The notes: generated from the sequence alone by a model not told the origin. Shown: positions 23,722-35,028, counted from the stretch's first letter. The stretch: DNA of 64,000 nt from Fistularia commersonii (GCA_037954325.1 JBBMNZ010000014.1:16941956-17005955), one strand, 5' to 3'. Numbers and translations: made by a program.

Positions 23722-24050
23722 CTGCTTCATTTCTTTTGGCTGCTCCCATCAGATGTCACCGCAGCGAATCAACCTCTTCCATCAAACCCTCTTCTCTGTA
23801 TCTTCTTCTCTTCCACCAACTAACTTCATGTCTTCTGTCACTCCATCACACATCTCCTCTACAGCCCTCCTCTTGGCCTCCTGCCTGGAAGTTCCAGCCT
23901 CGGCATCCTTCTACCAATATATTCATTATCTCTCCTGTATACATATCCTAACCATCTCAGTCTGGGCTCTCTGACTTCATCAACAAAACATTCAAAGTGG
24001 TTCCCCCCTGTGTTCCCCACTCCCAAAGAGAACCTCAACATCCTCATATC
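23722..24050 (-). mobile_element. RTE LINE relic, C-terminal part
   Basis: On the minus strand it reads VREPRLRWLGYVYRRDNEYIGRRM, matching the conserved VREARLRWFGHVQRR...YIGRRML region, and ends with the element's 3' wording (CGGTGACATCTGATGGGAGCAGC). It is truncated at both ends and out of frame. Confidence 0.75.
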
Positions 24051-24072
24051 CTAAAATAATTAATAATTAATA

Positions 24073-24173
24073 ATTCCTTTTTCAACTTGACGGCATCCCT
24101 CACTGCTGGGGTCCACCAATGGTATTGGGGGTTACTGCCTCAACAGACACCGTCCACCTTACAGCCATATATA
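24073..24173 (-). mobile_element. GATG-tailed LINE relic (endonuclease-RT linker)
   Basis: The minus-strand translation gives ...NPQYHWWTPAVRDAVKLKKE, which matches from memory the NPRTRWWTPAVR...LKKE linker of the fish LINE whose 3' part lies at 36.8-38.1 kb. Only about 100 bp survive, with an in-frame stop. Confidence 0.55.
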
Positions 24174-24236
24174 AGGGTAAACAGGGTAAACCTAATAATT
24201 CTACCCCAGACCGTCAGCATCCTTTTAGCCTGAACA

Positions 24237-24307
24237 AGTGTGTGAGTGTATGCCCGTGTGAATTTGTGTGTGAGTGTGTGTGTGAGTGTGTGTGTGTGTG
24301 TATGTGT

Positions 24308-24393
<86 letters not shown>
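24237..24393 (+). repeat. (TG)n microsatellite
   Basis: A long TG array, interrupted in its first third by TGAG and TATG variants and pure from about 24313. Apparent Cys-Val or Thr-His frames are artefacts. Confidence 0.95.
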
Positions 24394-24394
<1 letters not shown>

Positions 24395-24876
24395 TGAGTA
24401 TGCATGATTAGGACAATTTCATCAAACAAAAGTGCCTGCCCCCAGTCACCACTCACAAGGCTACAGATGACAAAAGATACACAGAGATACATCCATTACA
24501 TCCATTTTATTCAAAACAGCCAGCCAGAAAAGACCCAGACGTACTTCTATTAAACAGAGAGTGGACTTTGTTTATGCTGTTTCTTCTCACTCAAGTCTCA
24601 CTATATTTCCAAAAATATTCATTTTCCCAAAGCCCACAGCTGAGAAGAGCACTTTGCATTTTTTTTTGACTGTCCATGATTGACTTCACTATCAATCCCC
24701 TAGTGGAACTCACAGAGAAAATGGTCTGACAACTATATATCTGTGTGTGGAGAATGGGGGTATAAAAAGATTCATATGATTATTTTTTTTCAACTCCATC
24801 TGTTAATTGATATTTACACAGAACCCAGAGGCCGCAACATTGATCCATTGAAAAAAAGGACACACATTCACACACA
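24394..24876. other. Unique AT-rich DNA
   Basis: Nothing recognisable. Confidence 0.4.
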
Positions 24877-26229
24877 TTATTCAACAGGATCTTAGAGAGT
24901 GAGAAGATGCCTGAAGAATGGAGACAAAGTGTGATGGTGCCTATTTTTAAGAATAAAGGGGATGTACAGAATTGTGGCAACTATAGAAGGATAAAGTTGA
25001 TGAGCCATACAATGAAGTTATGGGAAAGAGTAGTAGAAACTAGACTGAGAGCAGAAGTCAGCATTTGTGAACAGCAGTATGGCTTCATGCCTAGGACGAG
25101 TACTACAGATGCAGTATTTGCGTTGAGAATGCTAATAGAAAAGTACAGAGAAGAGTTGCATTGCATTTTGTAGACCTAGAAAAAGCATATGACAGGGTGC
25201 CAAGAGAGGAGCTCTGGTATTGTATGAGGAAGTCTGGAGTGGCAGAGAAGTATGTTAAACTGGTGCAGGACATGTATGCTAGCTGTGAGACACTGGTACG
25301 GTGTGCTGTCGGGGTAACAGAGAAGTTCAAGGTGGAGGTGGGACTCCATCAGGGATCAGCTCTGATCCCCTTCTTGTTTGCAATGGTGATGGATAGGCTG
25401 ACAGATGAGCTTAGACAGGAATCTCCATGGACCATGATGTTTGCGGATGACATTGTGATCTGTAGTGAGAGCAGAAAACAGGTAGAGGAAAATGTAGAGA
25501 GGTGGAGGTATGCTCGGGAAAGGAGAGAGATGAAATTTTGTCGCAGCAAGACAGAATATATGTGCGTGAATGAGAGGAACATGGGGGGAACGGTGAAGCG
25601 ACAGGGAGTGGAGATCAAGAAGCTGGAAGATTTCAGGTACTTAGGGTCAACAGTCCAGAGCAGTGGAGAGTGTGGAAAAGAGGTGAAAAGACGGGTCCAA
25701 GCAGGTTGGAATGGCTGGAGAAAAGTGTCAGGGTGCTATGTGATAGAAGGCTATCGGCCAGATTAAAAGGAAAGGTGTACAAGACAGTTGTGAGACCAGC
25801 AATGATGTATGGACTAGAAACTGTTACAATGACCAAAAGACAGCAGGCAGAACTAGAGGTTGCAGAGATGAAGATGTTGAGGTTCTCTTTGGGAGTGACC
25901 AGGATGGAGAGGATCAGGAATGAGTCTATCAGAGGAACAGCACATGTTAGATGTTTTGGAGAGAAGGTCAGAGAAGCCAGACGGAGATGGTTCGGTCATG
26001 TACAGAGGAGGGATAGAGAATATACTGGTAGACGGATGCTGGAATTGGAGCTGCCAGGCAAGAGGTCTTGAGGAAGACCAAAGAGAAGATTTATGGACAT
26101 AGTGAGAGAGGATATGAAGGTAGTTGGTGTGAGAGAGGAGGATACAGAGAATAGGGTTAGATGGAGAAAGTTGACTCACTGTGGCGACCCCTGACGGGAA
26201 AAGCCGAAAGAAGAAGAAGAAGAAGAAGA
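24877..26229 (+). mobile_element. 5'-truncated RTE LINE, RT half
   Basis: It starts inside the element (ATTATTCAACAGGATC...) and runs to the 3' end, CGACCCCTGACGGGAAAAGC, followed by (GAA)n. It is close to the minus-strand copy at 58674-60070. A target duplication is unclear: ACATTCA occurs on both sides but is short. Confidence 0.9.
24907..26194 (+). pseudogene. RTE reverse transcriptase, broken
   Basis: The RT domain is recognisable in order: MPEEWRQSVMVPIFKNKGD, GFMPRTSTTDAV, FVDLEKAYDRVPREELW, GLHQGSALIPF, MMFADDIVICSES (the catalytic FADD), YLGSTVQSSGE and FGHVQRRDREY. At least two frame changes break it: a deletion at about 25155-25165 before the FVDLEK motif, and one lost base at about 25730 (GTCAGGGTG for GTCAGGGGTG). 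A CGA to TGA stop follows KRS at 26069-26071. The terminal CGDP-stop is at 26194. It cannot make a full protein. Confidence 0.85.
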
Positions 26230-26492
26230 CATTCAAAGTGTAGGATTTAAGAGATTATCCAATTGATCCCAATGCAATCCACCGGTCAATATTGCAATAA
26301 TGTAAATATTATCATTACTTATTATGATAACTTTTTTGGTCAGTGTGAAGTATCAAAAATGCAACTTTGGAATCAAGTCCTGCTTATCAAATCAGGTGAG
26401 ATTTAATCAATATGCTGTCAAATCATCACACTGCTTTTAGAGCAGGTCTTGACTGCTCATCTTTAAAATTATTTACAGAAACCCAACATTCC

Positions 26493-26522
26493 CCCGTGTG
26501 TGTGTGTGTGTGTGTGTGTGTG
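26493..26522 (+). repeat. (GT)n microsatellite
   Basis: About 14 GT units following CCCCC. Confidence 0.9.
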
Positions 26523-26686
26523 CATGCCACTAAACATGGAATTTCACAGAACAGGCTCTACAATGTTTTCACTGGTATCAAACTTGGTCTTCACTTTTGC
26601 CCCACTTTGCTCAAACTTACAGATGCAGATTTGACCAATCTATTCATTCATTTCAGTGCGAATTAACAGTTTGGGACAGTGGTTGA

Positions 26687-27176
26687 GGTTGGAACTGCTA
26701 GGCTGAATGGGTAGAGTAAGGTGTCAGTTGTGAAGTCTGATAAATGACCCTTACCATCAGCCAGAATGAAAGGAAAGGTGTGCAAGACTGTGGTGAGACC
26801 AGGGATGTTGAACAGAGACATTGGCATTGAGGAACAGACTGGGAGCTGAGCAGGAGGTAGTAGAGATGAAGTTCTCTTTGGGAGTGACTGGGATCGTAAC
26901 GATCAGGAAGCACATTTAAGATGTTTTGGAGATAAGGTAGGAGAGGTCAGACTGAGACGGTTTGGTCACGCAACAGAGAAGGGTTAATGAATGTATGAAT
27001 ATATTGGTAGAAGGATGCTGAGATTGGAACTGCCGAGCAGAAAGTCCAGAGGAAGTCCAGAGGAGATGGATGGAGTGAAAGAGGACATGAAGAAGGATGC
27101 AAAGAATAGGGTAAATGGAGGGAGATAATTTTGAGGGGATGACACCTGAAGGGAGCAGCCAAAAGGAAAGTAGGAG
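26687..27176 (+). mobile_element. Degenerate RTE LINE 3' third
   Basis: It aligns by eye with the end of the RTE coding region, from GGTTGGAA...GAAAGGTGTGCAAGACTGTGGTGAGACC to the 3' wording ATGACACCTGAAGGGAGCAGCC. Deletions are scattered throughout, and the frames are broken. Confidence 0.7.
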
Positions 27177-28440
27177 GGGACATTTTATTCTGACTTTGAA
27201 GGTAACACACAGAATCTGCTGTGTGTGTGACCTCAATATTTTTCAATATAAAACACTTATATAAATGTAATTTTATATATAAAGATAAAAATATCATTTT
27301 CAATATAAAACACTTGTAAAACACTTTGCTGGTTCCTGGTGCGGCTAATAAAACTACAGTCCAATCCGTTTTGCGTCAAACAGAAAAAAAAATCAGGGAA
27401 AACAAATGTAACATTTACTGACCAGCCAAAAATTCATGTATCCACAAAACAATCTTTGAGCTTTTTCTCCGTAGCGATATTCAGTTTGAGCTCTTGCTTC
27501 CAAACTCTGAACTTGTGGGGTTCCTGGATGAGTTTACTTTGATACCTCAATAAATAAACCAAAACAAGAGTACTCCTTATAGCTGTTATTGCTGAAAAAG
27601 AAAAGGAAATGTGAAAAAAGAGATGGAGATGAAGAAGAACTTTAGCCCACTTTAACCCACTCAGAGACACAGACATTAACATGAGGACACACACTCATGC
27701 ACACGCACTCTGACATGCATGCATACATGCAAACGGATCTCTGAAAAATATCATAAATATTTGAGCAAAAAATTGGATAAAGAGCATGTGTTGGGATACT
27801 TACAGAAAGCAATTGTTGCATCAAAATGAGGTTATGATTCACTGTTCTATCGTCATCTTCACTTCTCTGTAGGTCTGTGGTGGCCCCGAGGGTCAAAACA
27901 CAAGAGTGATTTACAAGCAGCAGTTGAGAACCAACTGCAGCACATACTTACAATCCCTTGAAGTGGACTCATAGTTATTCTCATCATATATAAGACTCAT
28001 GTGTTTGTTTGTTTTTCTTGATCATCAGTAGAAATGTTGACTAAGACCGAACTATCAACACAATGAATTTTGGGGCTCAAAGTCGCTTTGACATCAGACA
28101 TCCAGTCTGTGACCGTGACATCTCAAGACAGAGTCGTTAGTTCCTTATATTAGTCATGGGTGAAACCCGATTACCATCTTCAGACTTCTCTTTTTCATCT
28201 GATACAAATATATTTATACTAACTGATTGGGTTTGAGCGGTTTCAAGGCGAAGGTCAAAACTTCTGCAACTTTTCAAAAACATATTTTTTACTTTGTAAT
28301 TCATATGTCACCAGCATCTTAAAGATCAAATATGATTTACATTACTCTTCTCTTCTGAGGGTAAGTAAAAATCCCTTTTATTTTGTCACATTCAGTTATA
28401 TGTGTTGAACAGCATTGGTTCTTCTGCATTTAGCTTATTG
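27177..28440. other. Unique AT-rich DNA
   Basis: A 19-bp repeat (TATAAAACACTT and neighbours) recurs at 27245 and 27302. Nothing else is recognisable. Confidence 0.4.
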
Positions 28441-28570
28441 AGGTTGAACCATGGGTAGCCACCAAGCAGCATCCCGGGGGGGCAATTTGGGGATTCTGCA
28501 TCTTGCTCAACAACACCTAAACTGCCTGGGGGAGAATCTCAAATCGAACATGGAACATTCAGTTCCAAGA
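28441..28570 (+). repeat. Unclassified dispersed repeat, copy 1
   Basis: It contains GATTCTGCATCTTGCTCAAC, the core shared with 35580-35765 and 47300-47490. It is the shortest and most degenerate of the three. The family, probably SINE-like, is not named. Confidence 0.45.
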
Positions 28571-29430
28571 AAACCCCTGTTAATCATTTGCTGAAGAAAT
28601 GAACAATATTTTAATGCTGATGAGCCTCCACAACATGTTAGAGGCAAAAACTAATTTTGAGCAAATTAAAGTGGAACCAGCCGAAGATAATAACTAAGAG
28701 ATAATAACTAAGGACTGCATATTACAGTGGTGTAGATATCAGAAGTAGCAGCTCAGACAGTTAGCTTTCATTACATTTTACTGTTGACCAGGGCAGTTGG
28801 ACTAAGAGAGCCTTGTGGGGAGCAGAGTGCAGAAACAGCACACTAATAAGAGCTCAGCCCCAGTGACAGAGACTAAATCAAGAAAAACAGGGTCACCCGA
28901 ATTACTACTCGCAAACCGCAGACACTAGATCTCAAAAAGAAACCCTGTGGATGCACAGCTGGCTGCCCTTTGTGAGCAAACCTACAATTCTCTCTGAACA
29001 TGTCGCTGGCATGCTAGTCCTGTGTCTAGGCCTAGGCAGCAAGGGGTTAACATGGTGGCGGCTGGTATGTTCACAGCAGGAAGGCAGCAGCCGGGTCTGG
29101 GCCGGCCTCCAAACAGATGTTGGTTTGTTTCAGGGCTGTGGTTAAATAGTTGGATGGCGTTCCAGCACACAGGGGAGAGAGGAGGGGATTAGAGCTGCAA
29201 GGATTCCAGCTGCATAGACAGGAAGGGAGACCGGGAGCCAATCACAAAGCCTGAATCTGACGCATGGTAAGTGGCATGACCTCCAATGCTTCATCACCAT
29301 AATGCAAACCACCAGCAGACGCACAAATTAATTTGACTCTCAAAAGATGCTGCATTTATGCTTGATTTATTATAAACACTTTCTTTTGGCTCTCCCTAAC
29401 TACATATTTGATGATGACCAGGTGCCCAGT
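28571..29430. other. Unique DNA, GC-richer at 28.8-29.3 kb
   Basis: No gene is supported. The 28950-29320 block is of normal complexity and could be conserved noncoding sequence. Confidence 0.4.
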
Positions 29431-29516
29431 ACACGCACACACACACAAACAAATACATATGCACGCACACACTCACACACACACACACACACACTCACAC
29501 ACACAAAAACACACAG

Positions 29517-29609
<93 letters not shown>

Positions 29610-29627
29610 AACACACACACACACATA
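29431..29627 (+). repeat. (CA)n microsatellite, interrupted
   Basis: About 200 bp of CA with GCAC, CTCA, AAAA and GACA interruptions. Confidence 0.95.
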
Positions 29628-30182
29628 AATACACACTCCTTTTCTGAATAAAACTTGTAACTTTTGTTGGAAATCTGCTAATTTGCAAAGTTTCAGTGGG
29701 CTGCATTTAAAATAAATGAGGTCTCAGCTCCATATATATAAAATTACTTTCTGTTTCTAATATAGAGCATTGTAAAACACAATCTGACTGTTAGAATTCT
29801 CACATAACATCTGACATGATGTCCAAAGTTTTCTGAAGAGATTTGGTTAACATAGTCAAAACAAAATTACTCTCTGGCTGTCATAGTGGTGTTCACAAGG
29901 TTTTCCGATACTGTTTTAGCTCCTGGCGGCTAAGTAAAAAAACTAAGATCTTCCACAGATCTGTTTGAAAAATAACCAGCCCAGGTATGTCGCAACTAGG
30001 GGAAATTGGTTTCCATGAACAAATTCAGACAGTTGTCTGTGAAAAATCCTATCAGCTTCTTTGCTCTTGTGAAGAAGCAACATAGATAAACTCCTACCTG
30101 GAAAATCCTCATGAATTGCTGCAAAGACAAAGTATTCAGCTCAGTGTACGTCTGTTTGTGGTCCCAGCAACCTACTTTTGTT

Positions 30183-30186
<4 letters not shown>
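29628..30186. other. Unique AT-rich DNA
   Basis: Nothing recognisable. Confidence 0.4.

Positions 30187-30214
<28 letters not shown>
30187..30214. repeat. (TA)n microsatellite at MITE border
   Basis: About 14 TA units directly abut the Tc1-type MITE. Tc1/mariner elements insert at TA, so this could be the original target or an expansion of it. Confidence 0.85.
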
Positions 30215-30217
<3 letters not shown>

Positions 30218-30571
30218 TGCTCAAAAAAATAAAGGGAACACTTAAAAAACACATCCTAGATCTAAATGAATGAAATATTCTTATGAAATACTTTGCTCTT
30301 TACACAGTTGAATGTGCTGACAACAAAATCACACAAAAATGATCAATGGAAATCAATTGTATCAACCCATGGAGGTCTGGATAAGAATCACACCCAAAAT
30401 TAAAGTGTAAAAGCAAACTCCAGGCTGATCCAACTTTGATGTAATGTCCTTAAAACAAGTCAAAATGAATCTGTGTTGCTTCCTGAGTGAACACTATGAT
30501 TTCACAGAAGTGTGATTGACTTGGAGTTACATTGTGTTGTTCAAGTGTTCCCTTTATTTTTTTGAGCAGTA
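30215..30571 (-). mobile_element. Tc1/mariner-type MITE, copy 2
   Basis: This is the reverse complement of the MITE at 10883-11241, with only about half a dozen differences seen by eye over ~357 bp. It has the same CTGCTCAAAAAAATAAAGGG terminal inverted repeats. On its right side it is followed by RTE sequence identical to the flank of copy 1. Confidence 0.85.
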
Positions 30572-30573
30572 TA

Positions 30574-30631
30574 GTTGATGAGCCATACAATGAAGTTATG
30601 AGAAATTGTAGTACAGAAATCAACATGCATG
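30574..30631 (+). mobile_element. 58-bp RTE flank carried with the MITE
   Basis: The 58 bases from GTTGATGAGCCATACAATGA to CAACATGCATG are identical to the reverse complement of 10823-10880. They include that copy's private changes (GAGAAATTGTAGTACAGAAATC), which differ from other RTE copies (GGGAAAGAGTAGTAGAAACT). Homology stops just after 30631. Confidence 0.85.
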
Positions 30632-31967
30632 ATCAAATGCAAACTTAAGAATGGGGTTGCAAGCAAGAAGCTGTACATATATAAACAGCATCATTTCAAG
30701 ATAAATGGATAAGCACCAGTCCCTGAAAGCTGATGGTGTCAGTTTATTTTCACAGAGTCTTCGTGGGCACATAAATCAGTGGGCACAGATTTTACTGCAC
30801 AAACTCAGACAATAGGGGGGGGGGTTTGTCTGAAAATTTTACCAGCTGAAATGCCTGTGCTGTGTCATGGAGGAGGACGGACGCGTGGGGCACAAATGGG
30901 ACACAGGGAGAGCAGAGCATTTTGTTTTTGTAGAATCCGAGCTATATGTTCCTAAAAAAGACCAAATGCCTCCAGGGAGTGCAGTGAGAGGACAGGAAAA
31001 CTCCACCATTTTTTTTTTTTTTTTTGCATAAATAGCACTTTGAAGTCAGGAATTGTCGAGATGGGGTGGTGGGAACGAGGGAGGGAGGAGAAGAAGAAGA
31101 AGAAAAAGAAGAGGAAGAAAGAATGGCCGTGGATATGAAAGCGGATCCGTGTCAAAAACTTTCTCAAGTGCAACTCTAGTTAAATATGCCTCCTTGGCCC
31201 TCCGGGCCCCGGCTGTACTTGGATGCTTAGCGTCTCAGCTCCTTGCTCCCCTCACTTTCTCTCTGCTGCCTCCCCTCCATTAAAACTGGCTATACTGGCT
31301 TAGCCCTTAGCCTTAGCTTGTACACTGGCCTTGATCTCTTTAGACAGTGAGCATGAGAGCTGCATTTTGAAGTGGATTAGTCCCTATAGTGCCTCTGAAA
31401 CACTTTTAGTCCAGAGTGTCCACAGTTAAAGCCAATTAGCTCACAGGTCTGGCATGTTATGCAGGCTAAGGCTTCTTGGTGGATGACGTGTTGGATTCTG
31501 CAGATGGAGAAACTTAAATTCAGTGAGGGGGAGAAGAGTTCTACATGTCTCCAAGATTTTTCCCTTGCTGAAAGCTAAAACTGAAGTTTCCAGCCAGTCA
31601 GAGCTCTCTTAAATAACATGATTAAGCTGTGAAATGTGCTGATCTTTCTTGTCTGAACACAACATATATATAAAGTTAGAAAGAAAAAGAAAAAAGTCAG
31701 ATTGAAATAGTTTTGACTTAAAACCATGTATTTATTTACATATTTGATTATTTGTCTTCCTAAATAGGGGCAGACATGATGCTCACGCTCTGACTTGCTT
31801 AAAAAAGATTTATTAGTCTTTTTAATGCTTACATTCTTCTTACTTTCCATATAGCCACAGCGATTGAATTGACGGCAAAGTGACAGCGAAATCCTGGTTC
31901 ATAAAACATGCCCTACTAGAACTCCAGGGAAAACAGCAAGCCCCACCCAAAGGAATAAAAGCTCAAT
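30632..31967. other. Unique DNA
   Basis: It holds a G run (30816-30825), a T run (31009-31025) and a purine-rich AAGAAG stretch (31075-31125). No gene is supported. Confidence 0.4.
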
Positions 31968-32240
31968 CTGCTGCCACAAACGCACCCTGAGCATCATCTG
32001 AGGAAGCCTAGACCAGTGGAAGGACAAACTGTGGCCCACGGGCCACATCTGGCCCGCTGGTCTTTTTAACTCTTCCTGCCAGATCGGTACAGAATTCATA
32101 CTTGATGTGAATGATTGAATGATTGGATCAATGAATTTGGGAGCTCAACCAGGAGAATATGTCATTTTTGGAGCTGCTTGAGAATTTTCTTGAGTTGAGT
32201 GACACAGAACAGGTTTGTGATTCAGCCCAGTGATTTTCAA

Positions 32241-32280
32241 CCAGGCACACCAGTGTGCTGCGGCACACTGGTGTGCCTGG
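32241..32280. repeat. Perfect 18-bp palindrome, 4-base loop
   Basis: CCAGGCACACCAGTGTGC (32241-32258) and GCACACTGGTGTGCCTGG (32263-32280) are exact reverse complements around TGCG. It lies just inside the BED-hAT end. The inverted copy at 39.84 kb lacks the outer half of the arms. Confidence 0.9.
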
Positions 32281-32433
32281 TGCCGTGAGAGATCGTTGAG
32301 TGTCACGTCTGTGACGCGATGACGTAGAGGTCAATGTTAGAGTTAGTGCTGCGTGACAGTGGTAGTTTGGGATCACAGCACGACGAGCAAGTCACAGTGA
32401 TGGAGATGTACAAAAGAAAAAAGGAAACACAGT

Positions 32434-32700
32434 GTGCTTGAGGCAATACAGCAAAAGGCATCTTTCATTTGGAATCACTTTCACTGGGGATGCAACGGCA
32501 CTGACTCCGCTGTGCTTGGTGTGTGTGTGTCCAATAGCGTCGTGGTGCCATGCAAGCTTAAACGCCATCTCCAAATGAAACACCCTTCCGTTCAAAACAA
32601 GCTGATGGACTTTTCTGTACACTTGCATACAAATAATGAGAAACCGGCAATTTTTTGGGAGAAAAACCAGAGAGATAAACGAAAGAACCCTCAAAGCTAG
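32434..32700 (+). pseudogene. BED-type zinc-finger fragment of hAT transposase
   Basis: The plus-strand frame reads [19 protein letters not shown]..., then [19 protein letters not shown]...C...H...H BED finger is recognisable in its H-x4-H half, followed by the usual short helix (FWEKNQRDKRKN). It is normally the DNA-binding N-terminus of a ~600-residue transposase, and only about 80 residues remain. The upstream start and the first Cys pair are damaged. Confidence 0.6.
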
Positions 32701-33029
32701 CTTCCTTGTTGATCAACTCGTAATTAAATCAAAAAAGTCCCACACTGTGGCAGAAACATTAATACTGCCAGCTTGTAAAGCTTGAGCAAGAGTTTCATGT
32801 GTGTCTTCCGACCATTACTGCCAGGATATCCATTGTGTGTTCATCGAATCAGCCCCAGGTTTCACACGGAGTATAAATACATTAAAAACTATATTATCAA
32901 CTATATGTATTATATGTACTGTGTTAGATTGTCATTTTGATCACTTTGGTTGGTATTGTGTGCCAGGATTTTAAATGTAAAAAATGTGCTGCAGATCAAA
33001 AAAGGTTGAAAATACCCTTTGCTGTGGAC

Positions 33030-34178
33030 CAGTGACGTGCAATCAGTGGAGGCAGGGGAGGCCTGACCTCACCTGTTATCATGGAAAGAAGAAAATGCAA
33101 AATGAAAAAATAAATTAAATGGTTATATTTATTCAGTAATTTGTTCTATAAAGTTATTTTCCACTTACCTTCACCATTTTTGGTTATTTTTTTCAAAATC
33201 GCTGAAAAAACAATTCATATTTACCATTCAAATATGAAGAGGAGACACGCAGTGACACAGCAACCAGCTGAGCCCACTATGGATTGTGCAATGATTCTGC
33301 TCAATGTGCTGGCATGCTATGCACTGAGAACATATTGCTGTCTTTGTGGATGTCACTATTAAAAAACACTTAATACATAAACTAAATTTCCATAGTTCAT
33401 CTGATGTGTGTAATGTTTTTCGTCAACAACTGTAACATGTTTCTCGTAATCACAAAATGACTGTGAAGTGACATTAGGTGAGGCACGCAATGACGGTGCC
33501 TCATGGTAGGGGGCACTGCTGATCCCAGGGATCCTCCTTACAACTCAGCTACAGAATAATAGAATTAGCAATAGTAAGCTACAGTAAACAGTTAGCAAGT
33601 CAAGTGCAGCCATCCAGTTATTTTTTGCCAATCTTATCGGGCTGTATAGCTCACAAATGGTGAGGGATGACTTTTTGGCCCAGAAGGATCTCATTCAAAC
33701 TGTTCCTGAGGCGACAAAATTGTTCTGGCAGGTGGTTACTGTTCCAGCTACAACAGTGTCCGTGGAGCGGTCATTCTCAGCACTGAAAAGACTCAAAACA
33801 TACAGTCAGAACAGGATTAAGGACGACTGTTTTCACTGGCAACGATTTCCATTGAGACAGAGCGACTTTTAAAACTGAAGAAAGATAAGGCATACTTCTA
33901 CATGCAAGTTATCAATGCTTTTCTTCGGAGGGAGCGGCACATGGACTTAATTTATCAGTAAAGGTAAGAGATAATTTAGTTAACTTAGTTTTAAATGTGC
34001 TTTTTTCTGTGCTACACTTTGTATGTGTAAAGAATCCTGATATGATATTTTAAACAAAACACGTCAACTGCTGCCAATAAAATGGTGAATAAGCTACTCT
34101 GTGGGGCTCATATGTTTGTAAATCTGACCGTGATGACGTCAGTGACTCACCAGCCATGAACTTCACCGCAGGTCACTG
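33030..34178 (+). mobile_element. Inner hAT element (1149 bp) with perfect 8-bp target duplication
   Basis: The termini are inverted (CAGTGACGTGC... and ...GCAGGTCACTG). A perfect 8-bp duplication, CTGTGGAC, flanks it at 33022-33029 and 34179-34186; 8 bp is diagnostic for hAT. It interrupts the outer hAT's FAVD-ILTHMNE coding stretch, which would rejoin across it. Its right end (GTGACTCACCAGCCATGAAC) matches wording I know from fish hAT elements. It is internally deleted, keeping only the transposase C-terminus. Confidence 0.85.
33657..33961 (+). pseudogene. hAT transposase C-terminus (dimerisation domain)
   Basis: Plus-strand frames contain VTVPATTVSVERSFSALKRLK, the hAT C-terminal dimerisation signature (ZMYM1-like type). 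After a frameshift near 33850 it continues with LLKLKKDKAY...VINAFLRRERHMDLIYQ and a stop at 33961. The RNase H-like catalytic core is missing, so it is a relic. Confidence 0.75.
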
Positions 34179-34436
34179 CTGTGGACATACTGACACACAT
34201 GAATGAGCTAGACATGAAGCTACAAGGGACAAACTGTTTTTTCCATGAAATGCGAGCAAACGCCAAAGCCTTCAAAACCAAGCTGGTTTTATTTTCAAAG
34301 CCAATGTCAGATGCGTTGTATATGTACCGTTTACAAATGTGTTTTTTTTTTTTTTTTTTTTGTATGTATCATATCTTGTGGTGACCCGTCCTGTTTGTCA
34401 AATTCAAAGTCAATGTAGCCCCTGAGCCATTATATT

Positions 34437-34456
34437 TTATATTATTATCATTATTA

Positions 34457-34508
<52 letters not shown>

Positions 34509-34555
34509 CATTATTATTATTATTATAATTATTATTATCACTATTATTATTAGTT

Positions 34556-34589
<34 letters not shown>

Positions 34590-34600
34590 GAGGAGGAGGA
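34437..34600 (+). repeat. (ATT)n then (AGT)n compound microsatellite
   Basis: Mostly ATT from 34437 to about 34550, then AGT to about 34588 with GGAGGA variants. A similar ATT/AGT compound lies at 41143-41325. Confidence 0.95.
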
Positions 34601-35007
34601 GAAGTTGAAGTAGTGGTAGTTCTATGTCACATCTGTTGCTTCCAAATACAGACTTATGAGCATCCATTAATATCTATATTTTGCTTTATAAGCATAATAT
34701 TTGTAACAAGAAGAAAATACATTTAATATGAGATTTCTACAAGTACAAATGAAATTAGTTTTTTCCACTCTGCTGACAAAGGCAAGCTGTACACACTGAT
34801 ACAGTGAGCAAGAGGTAGAGGTTAAATAACAATGATTATAGAACCATTTAGAACCTGTTGATCATCAACGTGCAATGCAAAGCAACAAACATGTACAGTT
34901 GATTGTTATGATTATAAAAATATGCACTAGATGAGCATGTCACATGTTTCTCTCTCTCACCCTGCCACCAACACATTGATGAGATTCACACACCCATACC
35001 CATACCC
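34601..35007. other. Unique AT-rich DNA
   Basis: Nothing recognisable. Confidence 0.4.
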
Positions 35008-35028
35008 ACACACACACACACACGCACG

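Larger units (their letters stand above)
31968..32945 (+). repeat. Inverted duplication, left arm
   Basis: It corresponds, in reverse complement, to 39190-40110. The arm spans about 45 bp of outside flank (GCACCCTGAGCATC...), the end of a hAT element and the BED-finger hAT inserted in it. Because the flank is shared too, this is a duplicated segment rather than two insertions. Confidence 0.75.
32228..33015 (+). mobile_element. BED-finger hAT inserted in the outer hAT
   Basis: It begins CAGTGATTTTCAACC and ends GGTTGAAAATAC, an inverted pair. It separates the outer element's RVCD codons from its FAVD codons (the latter at about 33016). The right terminus has lost a few bases, so an 8-bp target duplication cannot be recovered. 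It carries only an N-terminal zinc-finger coding remnant. Confidence 0.65.
32014..34431 (+). mobile_element. Outer hAT element (GTF2IRD2/SCAND3-like transposase), gutted and host to two others
   Basis: The left end CAGTGGAAGGACAAACTGTGGCCC begins a teleost hAT of the kind whose transposase resembles GTF2IRD2-like proteins. A coding piece before the first insertion reads like ELLxxFSELxDTxRVCD; it is clearer in the inverted copy. After the second insertion the frame resumes with VDILTHMNELDMKLQG...AFKTKLVLFSKPMSDALY, a typical motif of these proteins. The right end is near 34431 (GTAGCCCCTGAGCC). Most of the transposase is missing. The family name is from memory of protein motifs. Confidence 0.6.

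Noticed and set aside
24214..24492. His-Thr and Cys-Val repeat frames here and at 29.4, 35.0, 54.4 and 61.9 kb
   Set aside because: They are translations of CA/GT arrays.
25349..25836. Minus-strand open frames opposite the RTE at 24.9-26.2 kb
   Set aside because: Antisense shadows of the RT coding sequence.
24877..26240. Target duplication ACATTCA for the RTE at 24.9 kb
   Set aside because: Only seven bases match, next to a CA-rich flank where such matches arise by chance.
31053..31283. Lys/Arg-rich open frame
   Set aside because: Produced by an AAGAAG purine run; the continuation shows no known domain.
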